DNA of 64,000 nt, taken from contig OZ024811.1 of assembly GCA_964017045.1 (NCBI GenBank), positions 12,429,818-12,493,817 of the forward strand, in the 5' to 3' direction. A program made the translations under genes and the position numbers. The stretch is from Omphiscola glabra. Lineage: Eukaryota; Mollusca; Gastropoda; Lymnaeidae. Below are positions 27,205 through 38,491 of the stretch, piece by piece (positions within the stretch are counted from its first letter, which is position 1; every line of letters begins with the position of its first letter). The notes under the pieces were generated by a model. It searched no databases and was not told where the DNA came from. It saw only the letters and a list, made by a program, of their open reading frames with translations.

Positions 27205-27779
27205 CTTGAGTTAGTGCTGAAAAATACCCACAAATTGAATTTGAATGATTTTTTAAAAAGATTTGTAAACATGTGGTAGTAAAAGAAAGAACATCGTTTA
27301 TAACCCTGGAAGGTGGGGAAGGGTGGCGGCTTGAACACATAGTTTTGCGGTTTGAGGGTGGTTCAGTGGCGTAGCCAGGGTTAGTGCCGTCCGAAGCGAG
27401 TCAAGCTCCCCCACCCACTTCCACGAAAAAAAACCCCTCTCTCCAGGCAGCCGAAAATGCCAACCTTCAATATACAGAAACAAAATAAGTCCGCTCCCAT
27501 CGGCACCCCTTTCCTATTCCCCCGGGGACATTGAGTAAAGGGTGTTGTGCGTGGGGTGGGGGTGGGGGTACAGATGCTCAACGCTTCGTAAATGTTTGCG
27601 GTACCTGAAATAAAATTATAGCTCAAAATTGGTGAAATCCCTCAGTAGCTTCGTCATTGTCTGTTGAGAGAGATAGTATATTTATGTGATACATTGTGAT
27701 GCCCAACAGAACGACACGGTAACATGTCTTTTCATTGTTTACACACATCCTATATATAGATATATGGGACGTGTTACAT

Positions 27780-27984
27780 CAGCGGTTCTCAACCTGTGGA
27801 TCGCAACCCCTTTGGGGGGGGGGGTCGAACGACCCTTTCACAGGGGTCTCCTAAGACCACCGGAAAACACAAATACAGTTATGAATTAGCAAAGAAAGAT
27901 ATATTTTGGTTGGGGGGGGGGGGTCACCACAACATAAGGAACTGTATTAACGGGTCGCGGCATTGGGAAGGTTGCGAACCACTG
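27780..27984. mobile_element. SPIN-type hAT MITE, intact, with 8-bp target duplication
   Basis: Left end CAGCGGTTCTCAACCTGTGG, then cgaacgaccctttcacaggg and cctaagaccaccggaaaaca. The right end reads aggaactgtattaacgggtc and ggttgcgaaccactg. These phrases in this order match, as I recall them, the non-autonomous SPIN (Space Invader) elements of tetrapods. TGTTACAT flanks both sides (27772-27779 and 27985-27992), a perfect hAT-type 8-bp duplication. Length 205 bp, no coding capacity. Two G-runs interrupt it. Confidence 0.9.
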
Positions 27985-28270
27985 TGTTACATTATTTACC
28001 GGTGGAACAGGGAGAAGGATGTCGGCGATGTTTAGTGTAGCGTTTGTTAAAGATTAAATGAATGTAAAACCTGATGATCTAAAAAAAAGGGCTGTACAAA
28101 ACGTATACGACTGAAAGGAATAAAAGCTCAGAGTGTTGAGGTGGATCGTATTCTGGCATGAGGATAACAGAGCCTTATCCGGGATAAAAGCAGCCAGAAG
28201 TGAGCGATTGACCAAGGTAACAAGACTGACATCATAAGCAGTGGAACAAAACTTTTTTCGAACAATTAAA

Positions 28271-28274
<4 letters not shown>

Positions 28275-28315
<41 letters not shown>
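28275..28315. repeat. Poly(A) tract
   Basis: About 40 consecutive A; could be a retroposon tail, but no retroposon body was recognised upstream. Confidence 0.9.
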
Positions 28316-28414
28316 AGTCAGGACTATAACAAGGAACGTTCCGGCCATACGCCTTCTTCGGCAGACAAAGACAAATCAAGATTCTGATCTAAATGTAATA
28401 CTCTCTGTCTCTGT

Positions 28415-28560
28415 TTGGGGTCGCCTTAGGCCTTAGACCATCGGGAATTACATATACTCTCCAGTTATGAAGTAGCAACGAGCATAATTATATGATTAGG
28501 GGTTACCACAACATGAGGAACTGTATTAAAAGGTCGCGGCATTCGGAAGGTTGAGAACCA
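28415..28560. mobile_element. SPIN-type hAT fragment (3' portion)
   Basis: Starts inside the family sequence (ggggtcgccttagg, accatcgg), continues cagttatgaagtagcaacga and aacatgaggaactgtattaa, and ends aaggttgagaaccaccg. The left terminus is missing. The right end has CCG instead of CTG. It lies 430 bp from the intact copy in the same orientation. Confidence 0.8.
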
Positions 28561-28604
28561 CCGATTTAACAGATACAACAACACCAACAACAAAAAAGAA
28601 AAAA

Positions 28605-28850
28605 GGTACATTGATGACGTCATGTGTCGATGACGCGTGGATACAGGTTGTCGTTTAATATTAGTTATAGACAGCTGACCCTCGAAACAGTCACGTGTTC
28701 CAGGTCCTCACGTGTAGCTGTTTTACTCACATCATCAATTTACACGGTGTGATTCGTGCACAATTGAAATGCGGTGCTCAGTTGGTGGCTGCTACTCACG
28801 TTCTTGGGTTTATCAATTAAACTTTAAAGTCACGTGACTATAGTATGTTG
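28605..28850 (-). promoter_or_regulatory. Candidate promoter/first exon of the NMES1-like gene
   Basis: It contains a CRE palindrome TGACGTCA (28615-28622), three CACGTG-type boxes including the 12-bp palindrome AGTCACGTGACT (28828-28839), and a strong minus-strand donor GTGAGTAG at 28798-28791 (exon side CCCAAGAAC). If the short segment 28799 to about 28850 is a 5' UTR exon, it would splice to 27216. The SPIN-type elements would then lie in the intron. No transcript evidence. Confidence 0.35.
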
Positions 28851-29197
28851 TTATTGTTTCGATCAAGAGGCATAAACAAACAAAACAAACACATTTTCCC
28901 ACAAAACAACACAATGTGTATGCCTTTGTAGATTTATAAGAGCCATGTGCATCGCCAATTTCTGCTTCGTTAAAGAAAATACACACACACAACAACAACA
29001 ACAAACAACAGCCGCATATCTTCTTCTATATTTTGAGGGCCCACGAGCAATGTATTAATCATTTTGGCTACTATTATATATATAGGCCTATATATATATA
29101 TATATATATATGGTAAATGCAATCAACTGGTGCCATGACGTATCACACGCCTGCCATTTTGATAGCCACCACCGTGAACTTTTTACAATTCACTGTC

Positions 29198-29412
29198 ACT
29201 AAACCTAACCTGAACCCTAAACGTATCCTAAATGTATCCCTGAACCCTAAACGTATCCCTGAACCTAACCTGAACCCCAAACGTATCCCTGAACCTAACC
29301 TGAACCCCAAACGTATCCCTGAACCTAACCTGAACCCTAAACGTATCCCTGAACCTAACCTGAACCCTAAACGTATCCCTGAACCTAACCTGAACCCTAA
29401 ACGTATCCCTAA
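29198..29412. repeat. Telomere-like minisatellite (CCTAACCTGAACCCTAAACG)
   Basis: A roughly 36-bp unit built of cctaacctgaaccctaaacg plus tatccctgaa repeats about six times. Each unit holds CCCTAA and CCTAAC, resembling degenerate metazoan telomere repeats. A frame stays open on both strands because of the period. Confidence 0.9.
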
Positions 29413-29883
29413 TGGCACCAATTCTCTGCATTAGCCATAGGTAAGTATAAATAGAACATTGCTTGTTCAAAAAACACTGATGTTTTTCTCCTACACCCCA
29501 ACACTTAAAACAACTAGAAGAAAACACGTCATTTATGCCGCCGAAATATCCTATGTAGGTGTACAGCCAAATGAAAATACAATGTCAAGCACGTGATCAG
29601 CGGTGCGCACAACTAATAAGAAATCAGTAATTTGAAACCGGTTTGTGGATAAATGGATCGTTTTGACGCTAGGGGTGAGAGGTCAACGGTAGAAGACATG
29701 CAAAGGCTGGAGTTGCCGAACCCGAACAAGAGTTGCTGAGCCTTGCGAAGGAACCTTTTTTTGTTCGAAATGGTTCGGACTTTGTTCAAGTTGTAATGTT
29801 CAGCATTCAGCGTGTCATGATCTGTTCAATATAAGTTCACAAGGGGGCTGAAATTGCTTGTTTTTATTTCTTCCTTTTTTTTG

Positions 29884-30797
29884 GTGGGGGTTGGGGGAAG
29901 GTGTGGGGTTGGGGGAAGGTGTGGTGTTGGGGGAAGGTGTGGGTGTTGGGGGAAGGTGGGGGGGTAGGGGGAAGGTGTGGGTGTTGGGTGAAGGTGTGGG
30001 GGTTGGGGGAAGGTGTGGGGGTTGGGGGAAGGTGGGGGGGTTGGGGGAAGGTGTGGGGGTTGGGGGAAGGTGTGGGGGTTGGGGGAAGGTGTGGGGGTTG
30101 GGGGAAGGTGTGGGGGTTGGGGGAAGGTGTGGGGTTGGGGGAAGGTGGGGGGTTGGGGGAAGGTGTGGGTGTTGGGTGAAGGTGAGGGGTTGGGGGAAGG
30201 TGTGGGGGTTGGGGGAAGGTGTGGGGGTTGGGGGAAGATGTGGGGGTTGGGGGAAGGTGTGGGGGTTGGGGGAAGGTGTGGGGGTTGTGGGAAGGTGTGG
30301 GTTTTGGGGAAGGTGTGGGGGGTTTGGAAAAGGTGTGGGGGTTTGGGGAAGGTGTCGGGGTTGGGGGAAGGTGTGGGGGTTGGGGGAAGGTGTTGGTGTT
30401 GGGGAAGGTGTGGGTTTTGGGGGGAGGTGTGGGGGGGTTTGGGGTTGGGGAAGGTGTGGGGGTTTGGGGAAGGTGTGGGGGTTTGGGGAAGGTGTGGGGG
30501 TTGGGGGAAGGTGTTGGTGTTGGGGAAGGTGTGGGTTTGGGGGAAGGTGTGGGGGTTTGGGGGTTGGGGAAGGTGTGGGGGTTTGGGGAAGGTGTGGGGG
30601 TTTGGGGAAGGTGTGGGGGTTGGGGGAAGGTTTGAGGTTGGGGGAAAGTGTGCGTGTTGGGGGAAGGTGTGGGGATTGGGGGAAGGTGTGGGGTGTTGGA
30701 GGAAGGTGCGTGTTTGGGGAAGGTGTGGTGGTTGGGGGAAGGTGAGGGGGTTGGGAGAATGTGTGGGGGTTGAGGGAAGGTGTGGGGGTTGGGGGTG
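29884..30797. repeat. G-rich 19-bp minisatellite, ~48 copies
   Basis: The unit ggggttgggggaaggtgtg repeats for about 900 bp with 18-24 bp variants. Every unit has two or three G4-5 runs, so the array has very high G-quadruplex potential on the plus strand. Long plus-strand frames (up to 295 codons of Gly/Trp/Val/Arg) are artefacts of low complexity. Confidence 0.95.
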
Positions 30798-31735
30798 CTA
30801 ACTCGCTTCTCTGCCCTACTGCCTAAGATTTTGAATTTTATTTCTTGATATTGAAATCAGTGGCGTGGCTATTTACTGCCTAAGATTTTGATATGAATTT
30901 CTTGACATTGAAATCAGTGGCGGGGCTAAGGGTAGCGCTGCCCGGGGTGGGAAATTTTTTTTTTCCGTCCCACCTTCACGAAAAAAATCTGCAGATGGAT
31001 GAAAAGGTTACACCTCCATTTAAGGAAGAAAACGGATTGAAATTATAGTAAAAACGTCAAACTTACGGAGCTCTACAAAGCAGTGATCCGTGTAGAAACA
31101 ATTGAAATGAACTGAGATTGAAACAAAAAAACAAATATTGTTAATCGAACTTAATACAAAAAATACAGTTTCCAAAACACATTTAAAAAACAGAGAAAGA
31201 GAGACGATGATTTTAATTAGAGGCAGGAGTGTTGCCAAAGGGAAAAAAAAAGCAAAAAAAGAGTCGCCCACTATGGAAAGATAACCCAGTGGCTCTTCTT
31301 CTTTCACGACATTCAAGGATCGCTACTCGAACGCCTTACTGAGTTGTCTAACCTGTAGCGTGATTTCAGTTTGGTGCACCATTTATTGGCCACCTCATAA
31401 TTTCTGGAGAAATGTTATTGGCGTACGTGACATTTTTTTACATCCTCTTTGTGGGGGAGACTTTCTGTCCTGAATGTTCAATGCGGATTTCTTGGTAGTG
31501 TGTTGAGGATAAGTTGGAGTGGGGTAAAGGGGATGGGGTTCTTAAATGGAAAGAGTGCAGGGAGAGAATGCTTGATTACGCATGAGTCGCCAAATGGAAT
31601 GGCGTGACAAGGAAAGAAAATTTGTTGTTGACGTGCTCAGTCAATTTATTGTAGGATTGTAAGGTTAAATACGTTTAAAAAAATAATAATATTGGAGTAT
31701 CGGAGTAGAAAATAACGTTTAATTGTTCGGATACT

Positions 31736-32212
31736 ATTTGTAAGGTGGGATATTTGTAAGGTGGGATGTTTGTTAGGTTGGATGTTTGTTAGGTTTGATG
31801 TTTGTTGAGTTTGATGTTTGTTAGGTTGGATGTTTGTTAGGTTGGAAGTTTGTTAGGTTGGATGTTTGTTAGGTTGGATGTTTGTTAAGTTGGATGTTTG
31901 TTAGGTTTGATGTTTGTTAGGTTTGATGTTTGTTAGGTTGGGTGTTTGTTAGGTTTGATGTTTGTTGAGTTTGATGTTTGTTGAGTTTGATGTTTGTTAG
32001 GTTTGATGTTTGTTAGGTTTGATGTTTGTTAGGTTTGATGTTTGTTGAGTTTGATGTTTGTTAGGTTTGATGTTTGTTAGGTTGGATGTTTGTTAAGTTG
32101 GATGTTTGTTAAGTTGGATGTTTGTTAGGTTGGATGTTTGTAAGGTTGGATGTTTGTTAGGTTTGATGTTTGTTAGGTTTGATGTTTGTTGAGTTTGATG
32201 TTTGTTAGAGAG
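31736..32212. repeat. 16-bp minisatellite
   Basis: The unit gatgtttgttaggttg (variants with taagttg and tgagttt) repeats about 29 times, nearly all exactly 16 bp. Confidence 0.95.
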
Positions 32213-32529
32213 CAGTTTGCCCGCTTATCGACACCGCAAGACGGACACAAGTTTAATATCGGCGCCACTCTATCACTTTCAGCCTGACACGTCCTTGTAT
32301 TGGCCACCATGATTTGTTACAGAAACTTATTACAGAAATCGAATCCCCCTTCCCCATCCCGCCCTTTTTCCCATCGAAAACAAAGTCCCCTGGAGTCTCA
32401 TTTCGGTCCCGTCACATGACATCAATAGGTTATTTCCGCTTAGAGGAGTCGTTTAAGCAAAACTTGTATCAGTGACGGATCTATCATAAAAAAACAAAGC
32501 AAACAAGGGCGGCGCCCCACAAATCAAAG

Positions 32530-32870
32530 TCCCAAAGAGCTGAAACGCAAATAACAAAAGTCAAAATGGCGACATAAATTAGTCAAAATGTCACCTTACA
32601 TGAGCTTTAATGCTACACCTTATAATTCGAAATGGCGAAGTACATACGCTGAAATGACATCATACGTGATTCGAATAGGTACCATACATGATACGAAATG
32701 GCGAATATAAATGAATTAAAATGATTTCATAGAAGAGCTGATATGACATCCTGCAAGATTTGAAATGGCACACCTCACGTGAGCTGAAATGGCACCCTAA
32801 ATGAGATAAAATGGCGACCAATTTATTAGTCATAGAGCCGAAATGAGCCGAGCCAGAATGACAAAGGCTT
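32530..32870. repeat. Degenerate repeat (gctgaaatgacatcatacgtga)
   Basis: Variants of gaaatggcg plus tacatgagct or catacgtgat recur about every 20-30 bp. No frame or transposon ends are seen. Confidence 0.6.
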
Positions 32871-32929
32871 GATGAGCTCCGAGTAAATATTTAACGACCG
32901 GTATGGTGCGTGCTCTGAAAGACAATTAA

Positions 32930-33115
32930 GAGTGCATGTCGGCCGCCATGGTGAAGGTCCCCGGTTCAAGTCATTGGCATGCGGCTACGTGCCACATGAC
33001 AGGGTCGACTGGAAGGCGGAACTCTCTAACCATGGGCGAAATCGATGGCTGTGAACAAATCGTGGGACGCACCGACACAGACGGGGGAGACGAAGATTTT
33101 TTTATTTTATTTATA
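32930..33115 (+). repeat. Possible SINE-like sequence
   Basis: Has a B-box-like CCGGTTCAAGTC (32961-32972) and the phrases cgactggaaggcggaactct and accatgggcgaaatcgatgg. Only one copy is in the window, so repeat status is inference. Confidence 0.35.
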
Positions 33116-33715
33116 ACTCTTACTTTTAGGTCTGCACTAAGGACCAGTGATACTCAAAGTGGTGGGCCTGGTACCGGTCTATGAGCACCCCTCCCCTAGT
33201 AGCCGATCCGCAAAAGATAAAAATTGATCAGTATAAAAAATAAAAAAACTACCCCGCTTAATGACCAATAAAAATGGACATCTGTGTAATGTAGGTGTAA
33301 GCTCTAGCCTGGTCCGTAGCATTCAAAAGTTTGAGAAGCCCTCCTCGACACACAGCGATAAATGATTGTTGAATATAACGTATCGGGGGGGGGGGGGGGG
33401 GGAGGGCGGGGCAAGTCAATCCGGATACAGGAATGCATACAGATTAAAAGAGTTGTTCAAATACGGCTTGTAAGGTCATGACGCTCTGGCGTTGTTAGGG
33501 GCGCTTACATAAGGTAACTCTGAAGAGACTAACGCCGGCTTTCTATCATTGGGTGGGGAAATGGATAAAGTAAAATAAAGACATAAGAAAACAACGCTAG
33601 AGATATAGACCCCAGCACCCAAATTTTCACACACACCCATAAAGATAAATGATAGTGAATGAAAACAAAAACCTGTGCTCCTACAAAAAGTCACGACACA
33701 TGTGCTGATCGCAAA

Positions 33716-34270
33716 TGTCACAGACCTGGCAGAGACGTCCCCCTGACTTGTCACAGACCTGGCAGAGATGACCCCCCCCCAACAAGACTTTGTTACGTCA
33801 TTGGATTTTGTTACTGACAAGGTCATTCCCAGACACGACATAGATGATCACATCTGTCACAGACCTGTGCAGAGACGACCCCACAGACTTGTCACAGACC
33901 TAGCAGAGATGACCCCCAGACTTGTCACAGACCTGACCCTCAATTAAGCAAATACTCGAGATGACTCCCATAAATGTGACAGACATATAACCCTCATACC
34001 TGCCACAGACTTGACCCCATTCCTGTCATATATAGGACCCCAATAACGGTTACAGACATGATCCCGTACCTGATCACCATACCTGTCACAGACCTGACCC
34101 CCATACCTGTCACAGATCTGAGCACCATACCTGTCATAGACCTGAGCACCATACCTGACCCCCATACCTGAGCACAATATACCTGTCACAGACCTGACTC
34201 CCTAAATTGTCACAGACAAGACCCCCATAACTTTCACAGACCTGACCCCCATACCTGTCACACTACGTAA
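33716..34270. repeat. Degenerate ~24-bp repeat (cacagacctgacccccatac)
   Basis: About 20 imperfect copies of cacagacctgacccccatac plus ctgt. Unit length and content vary; no coding potential. Confidence 0.85.
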
Positions 34271-34729
34271 CCCTTACCTGTAAATGACTCGACCCGTACC
34301 TTCCACTGTAAACAAAAACAAAAACAACCACACATAACCTTTGCTTATACATTATGTTACCGGAAGTAAATCACCCACATTATAACCGGCCCTTCAAGCC
34401 AGGTAGGTTGTGCTTGACGATTTTGTTGTTGTCTCCCTTCGTTGTTAGTTGTCCCCCCTTTGTTGTGCGTTGTCGACCTTGGCACCGAATCAGCTGTAGA
34501 TATTCAAAGGTTGTATTTGTGTCCTGTCTCACGTGCAAGGTTGGATTTCTGGTTCGCCTCATGACGTCATTTCCTTACAAGTAAATTTATTGCACTCTCC
34601 CCCTCTCTCTCTCTCTCCAAAGGTGTTTGTGGAAGTTGGGAAATACAGGTGACCTTGGGTGTAGACGTGCAGGTTAGGGTGTGCAGGTGAGGGTCTTGGG
34701 TGTAGACATGTTGATGTCAGGTGGTGTGC

Positions 34730-35050
34730 ATGTGTCTTGATGAAATCTTTGATTGGAGAAAAAAGGAGAGGGGAGGAGGTGGGAGAGATAGAGAGGAATA
34801 GAAAAAGGAATAACAGAAGAGAGAAGGCGATGGGCGGAGAGACATACATAGGGAGAAAAGTGTTTGAAGAAGAGATAGAGAAGGAGAGACATGTGAGAAA
34901 GAGGAGGGAGGAAATTTAGGTGGAAAAGAGATAAAAGAGTGAATATGGGAGTGAGAGGAAGAAAAGCAAGAGAGGTAATAAGGTAGAGGGTGAGAGAGAT
35001 AGAGAGAATAGTAGGAGAAAAAAGGTGGAAGACGAAATAAGAGTAATTTA
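34730..35050. repeat. Purine-rich (GA) low-complexity tract
   Basis: Long aggagaggg and gagagatagag strings leave pyrimidine-rich minus frames of up to 134 codons with Ser/Leu/Phe bias; not genes. Confidence 0.9.
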
Positions 35051-35057
35051 GAAATAA

Positions 35058-35530
35058 AAAAAAATAAAGACATTTCAAAACTAAGACGTTACAAAACTAA
35101 GACAATACAAAACTAAGACGTTTCAAAACTAAGACATTTCAAAACTAAGTCATTTCAAAACTAAGACATTTCAAAACTAAGACGTTTCAAAACTAAGACA
35201 TTTCAAAACTAAGACATTTCAAAACTAAGACTTTTCAAAACTAAGACATTTCAAAACTAAGACATTTCAAAACTAAGACATTTCAAAACTAAGACAATAC
35301 AAAACTAAGACGTTACAAAACTAAGACAATACAAAACTAAGACGTTACAAAACTAAGACAATACAAAACTAAGACGTTACAAAACTAAGACAATACAAAA
35401 CTAAGACGTTACAAAACTAAGACAATACAAAACTAAGACGTTTCAAAACTAAGACATTACAAAACCAAGACATTACAAAATAAAGACTTTTTAAAACTAA
35501 GACATTACAAAACTAAGAAATTACAAAAAC
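35058..35530. repeat. 16-bp minisatellite (aaaactaagacatttc)
   Basis: About 29 copies of 16 bp. Two variants, gacatttc and gacgttac/gacaatac, form blocks, and the gacgttac/gacaatac pair alternates as a 32-bp dimer from about 35290 to 35440. Confidence 0.95.
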
Positions 35531-36059
35531 GTTCGCATTTCCAGTTCAAAACTGTCAACAAGCTGGATAATTTTTCCCCGCATTAATGTTTTATAATCAA
35601 TGTTTTATAATCAACGCACATGATTCGATATAAAAGGGTTAAATTCACCGACTTTAGTATGACACATACGTAGCTACTAAGACGTGTAAAACAACTGATT
35701 AAGTCAACAGTTAATGATAACAAATCCTTCATTCCTTAGCCTAGTTTTTGTCTGTACAATCCATGTACTACTCGAGATAAAATTTTGCGATGTGTTCAAA
35801 TTTATACTAAAAGATCTTCATATGTCAAACTTTGAAGATTACGACTTCAGTCAACAGACAGAAATATGAAAAGGTTTTACACAGTATTTAACTTCTAACC
35901 GACGTGCAAGATTCATGTGCAGACAAGCCTGCAATGCACAAAGTAGATGTGTACAGAGTGCGTACACTCTTTACGTAATTTATCAAATACATGTATCAAT
36001 AGACGATGACAGCCAATCAATGCAAACCGTTTATGAAATTGCCCTGGTTGCACATTTTT

Positions 36060-38100
36060 AAGCACATATTGTTAGCACTAAGACAGCGGTTCTCTAACTT
36101 TTGAGGTTAAACACGTTGTATTTTTGTGAGAATCATTTCTATTCGTAACACTTCAATAAGATATTAATTTATTTTTCTTTTTTTATGACAGGCGACAATA
36201 GCTTCTAGGTTTCTCAGAGTGCCATCCGATAATATAATGTAAGGCGATTGTGTAAACGATCCTGTGGCTGAATTTATGTAATTGTAAGCAGACACATGAA
36301 CAAGTTGCTTTTCTGATTAAATCGCATATCAGGGTATGAGACCGGGAGAAGAATCGAGCCAACTTGACCCAGACAATGACCGTGCCACACAATGCTGTTC
36401 AATCATGTCTGATCGGATTGACTCAATACATCATCGGAACTAAAACTATTGGCAGGGGAGATTTGTACGTGCTGATAGCCACCGGGTTGGGTGGACAGAC
36501 ATGGACGCTACGGGGGATCAATTGTACGGAGCTATAATTAGGTTGAGTGCTTCCTGCAATGTGTAAGCACGGCGGCCATGACACAGTCACGTGATACCGC
36601 ACTCTCTACTCCACTTGACAGTCGGGGCTTGATTGATAAGGGCTGTATAAAACAAATTCTAACTGCAGCCAGATACGACGATATTTTAACACACAACTTT
36701 TTTGTTTGTTTGTCAATCTTATCGTTTAGGATGTTGTACTATCCGAACTGTTATCACGGGTAAGGCGACTCTCCAACTCAAAACCTTTTTTGGTTTTAAC
36801 CTTAGTATTTTCAACTTTTTGCAAGTACTGTATCTTAAAATTAAAATGAACACTGCTTATAGTTTCCCATTAAAAATGTCCCGGGACAGGAGACGGAGCA
36901 TGACTTAAGCCAGTTAATTCTCAATCACATCATTAAATACATTTTAAAAACGTTGTATTATTTTTTAAACTACCTTGTTCGTCAATGCATTTAAAAAAAA
37001 TATTTTAAATTTCTCTGTCAATATTCACTAATATGTCAAATGGTTATTTACAATTTTATTTTTATGTTGATTAAATATTTCGACCGCACCTCAACTATTT
37101 TTTATAATAATAACAAAAAATACATATTCAATTTTACTCTGAACTATAGGCCCTTATGTTATGAAATATTTTATTTTCCACTATTGTTTCTCTGCTCCTT
37201 TTAAAAAAAGGCAAACCAATCTATCATTACGATTTCATTCACGTGTCCATTTCGCTTTAAATTATCTGCGAATTTGTTTAAGATAATGAAATCTCCCCGT
37301 GCGGTGATTTTTTTCACACATTCCTGACATTTTTTTGTTTAAACAAAAAACCACAAGACTCTTGAGCTCACATGAAAAAATTGTAACCTACAAAAAACGT
37401 GTTCCTATGAAGCTAACGAAATGTTTACAATCGACTTCCGATGTATTTCACATCCCCTTAGCACAGGAACAGTGCCCGAGCTCATTCTTCCTCCTGTTTC
37501 CATGATCCCATTGTGATGATCTTAATCACAATGAACTCTTCCAGGTAGGGGGCGTAAGCAGGAGATGGCACTGGCTCCGTATGTGTATATAACAAAATTC
37601 ATTTGATTACTGATACGCGCTAATGATACGGACGTCTTTTAGTTATTTTAAATTATCTTCACACCCCCCTCCCTTTTTTTTTCACCTAATCCCTAAAATT
37701 TTTACGAAAGAAAACATAAAAAGAAGCCACGCATATCTTAAAATATAGCGTTTATTTCTATCCTGTCTCTTGTCAATGGCAAACATGTCAAGCAGTTGCA
37801 AAATGAGCACATCTGTGCGAATCAGCTCCACCACTGCAATGGCCATTCCACTACACCCGCCACACCAACATTTTTTTTTAAAAGACCAAAACATAGTTTG
37901 TTGGAAGCCACGCTCACGGTGTGCAGCTTTAAGGTATTGACAAACGTCTCTAGAAGCAGGTTGCGCAACTGATCAACATTTGGCTTCGGATAAATCTGGC
38001 AAGGATTTTGATACCCAGCTCACACGGCCAGAGCAGACGTGACGTGATGCACCAAACAGACATTTTGCCAGGTTGGATGGCCGGATCTGACTTCTGGAGG
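36060..38100. other. Gene-free stretch
   Basis: No exon or RNA gene supported. A hAT-like left end (cagcggttctctaac, about 36085) has no partner. AT-rich DNA with scattered A/T runs follows. Confidence 0.45.
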
Positions 38101-38235
38101 ACGTTAGTACAAGGTCATGATTGTCAATAAATCAAAAAAAGGTAGAACAGAATCAAACCTCCTACCGCTTAACCCCCCCCCTTTTTTTTTTTCTCTCTTT
38201 TTTTTTCTTCCAACTTTAGCAGCGCACTTAAGTGA

Positions 38236-38491
38236 AATTTTTGGTTACCGGAAAATTGATCGAACGGAAATTTGGTCGAATCTTTTTTTCAGTTCACACG
38301 TTAAAATTTTCGTCAAATTCATTTTTGAACGCACTATACTATACGTTAAAACAAAATAATGCGTTCAGAAAGAAACTTGATGCAAAATTTTAACGTGTAA
38401 ACTAAAAAAAAGATTCGACCAAATTTCCGTTCGATCAAATTTCCGTCGATCAATTTTCCGTCGACGAAATTTCTTTTGATCAAATTTCCGG
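38236..38491. mobile_element. Foldback/MITE-like inverted-repeat element
   Basis: The left arm reads ttaccggaaaattgatcgaa, cggaaatttggtcgaatctt and acgttaaaattttcgtcaaa. The right arm carries the reverse complement: aaattttaacgtgtaa, aagattcgaccaaatttccg and ttttgatcaaatttccgg. The arms are about 100 bp with a short AT-rich centre (about 38330-38355). The right arm has extra tandem ttccgtcgat blocks. No target duplication was identified. Confidence 0.8.

Noticed and set aside
29858..30801. Plus-strand frames of up to 295 codons (Gly/Trp/Val/Arg-rich)
   Set aside because: They coincide with the 19-bp G-rich minisatellite. All three forward frames are open by low complexity and there is no conserved domain.
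34559..35078. Minus frames rich in Ser/Leu/Phe/Pro
   Set aside because: Reverse of a purine-rich tract; no domain and no splice context.
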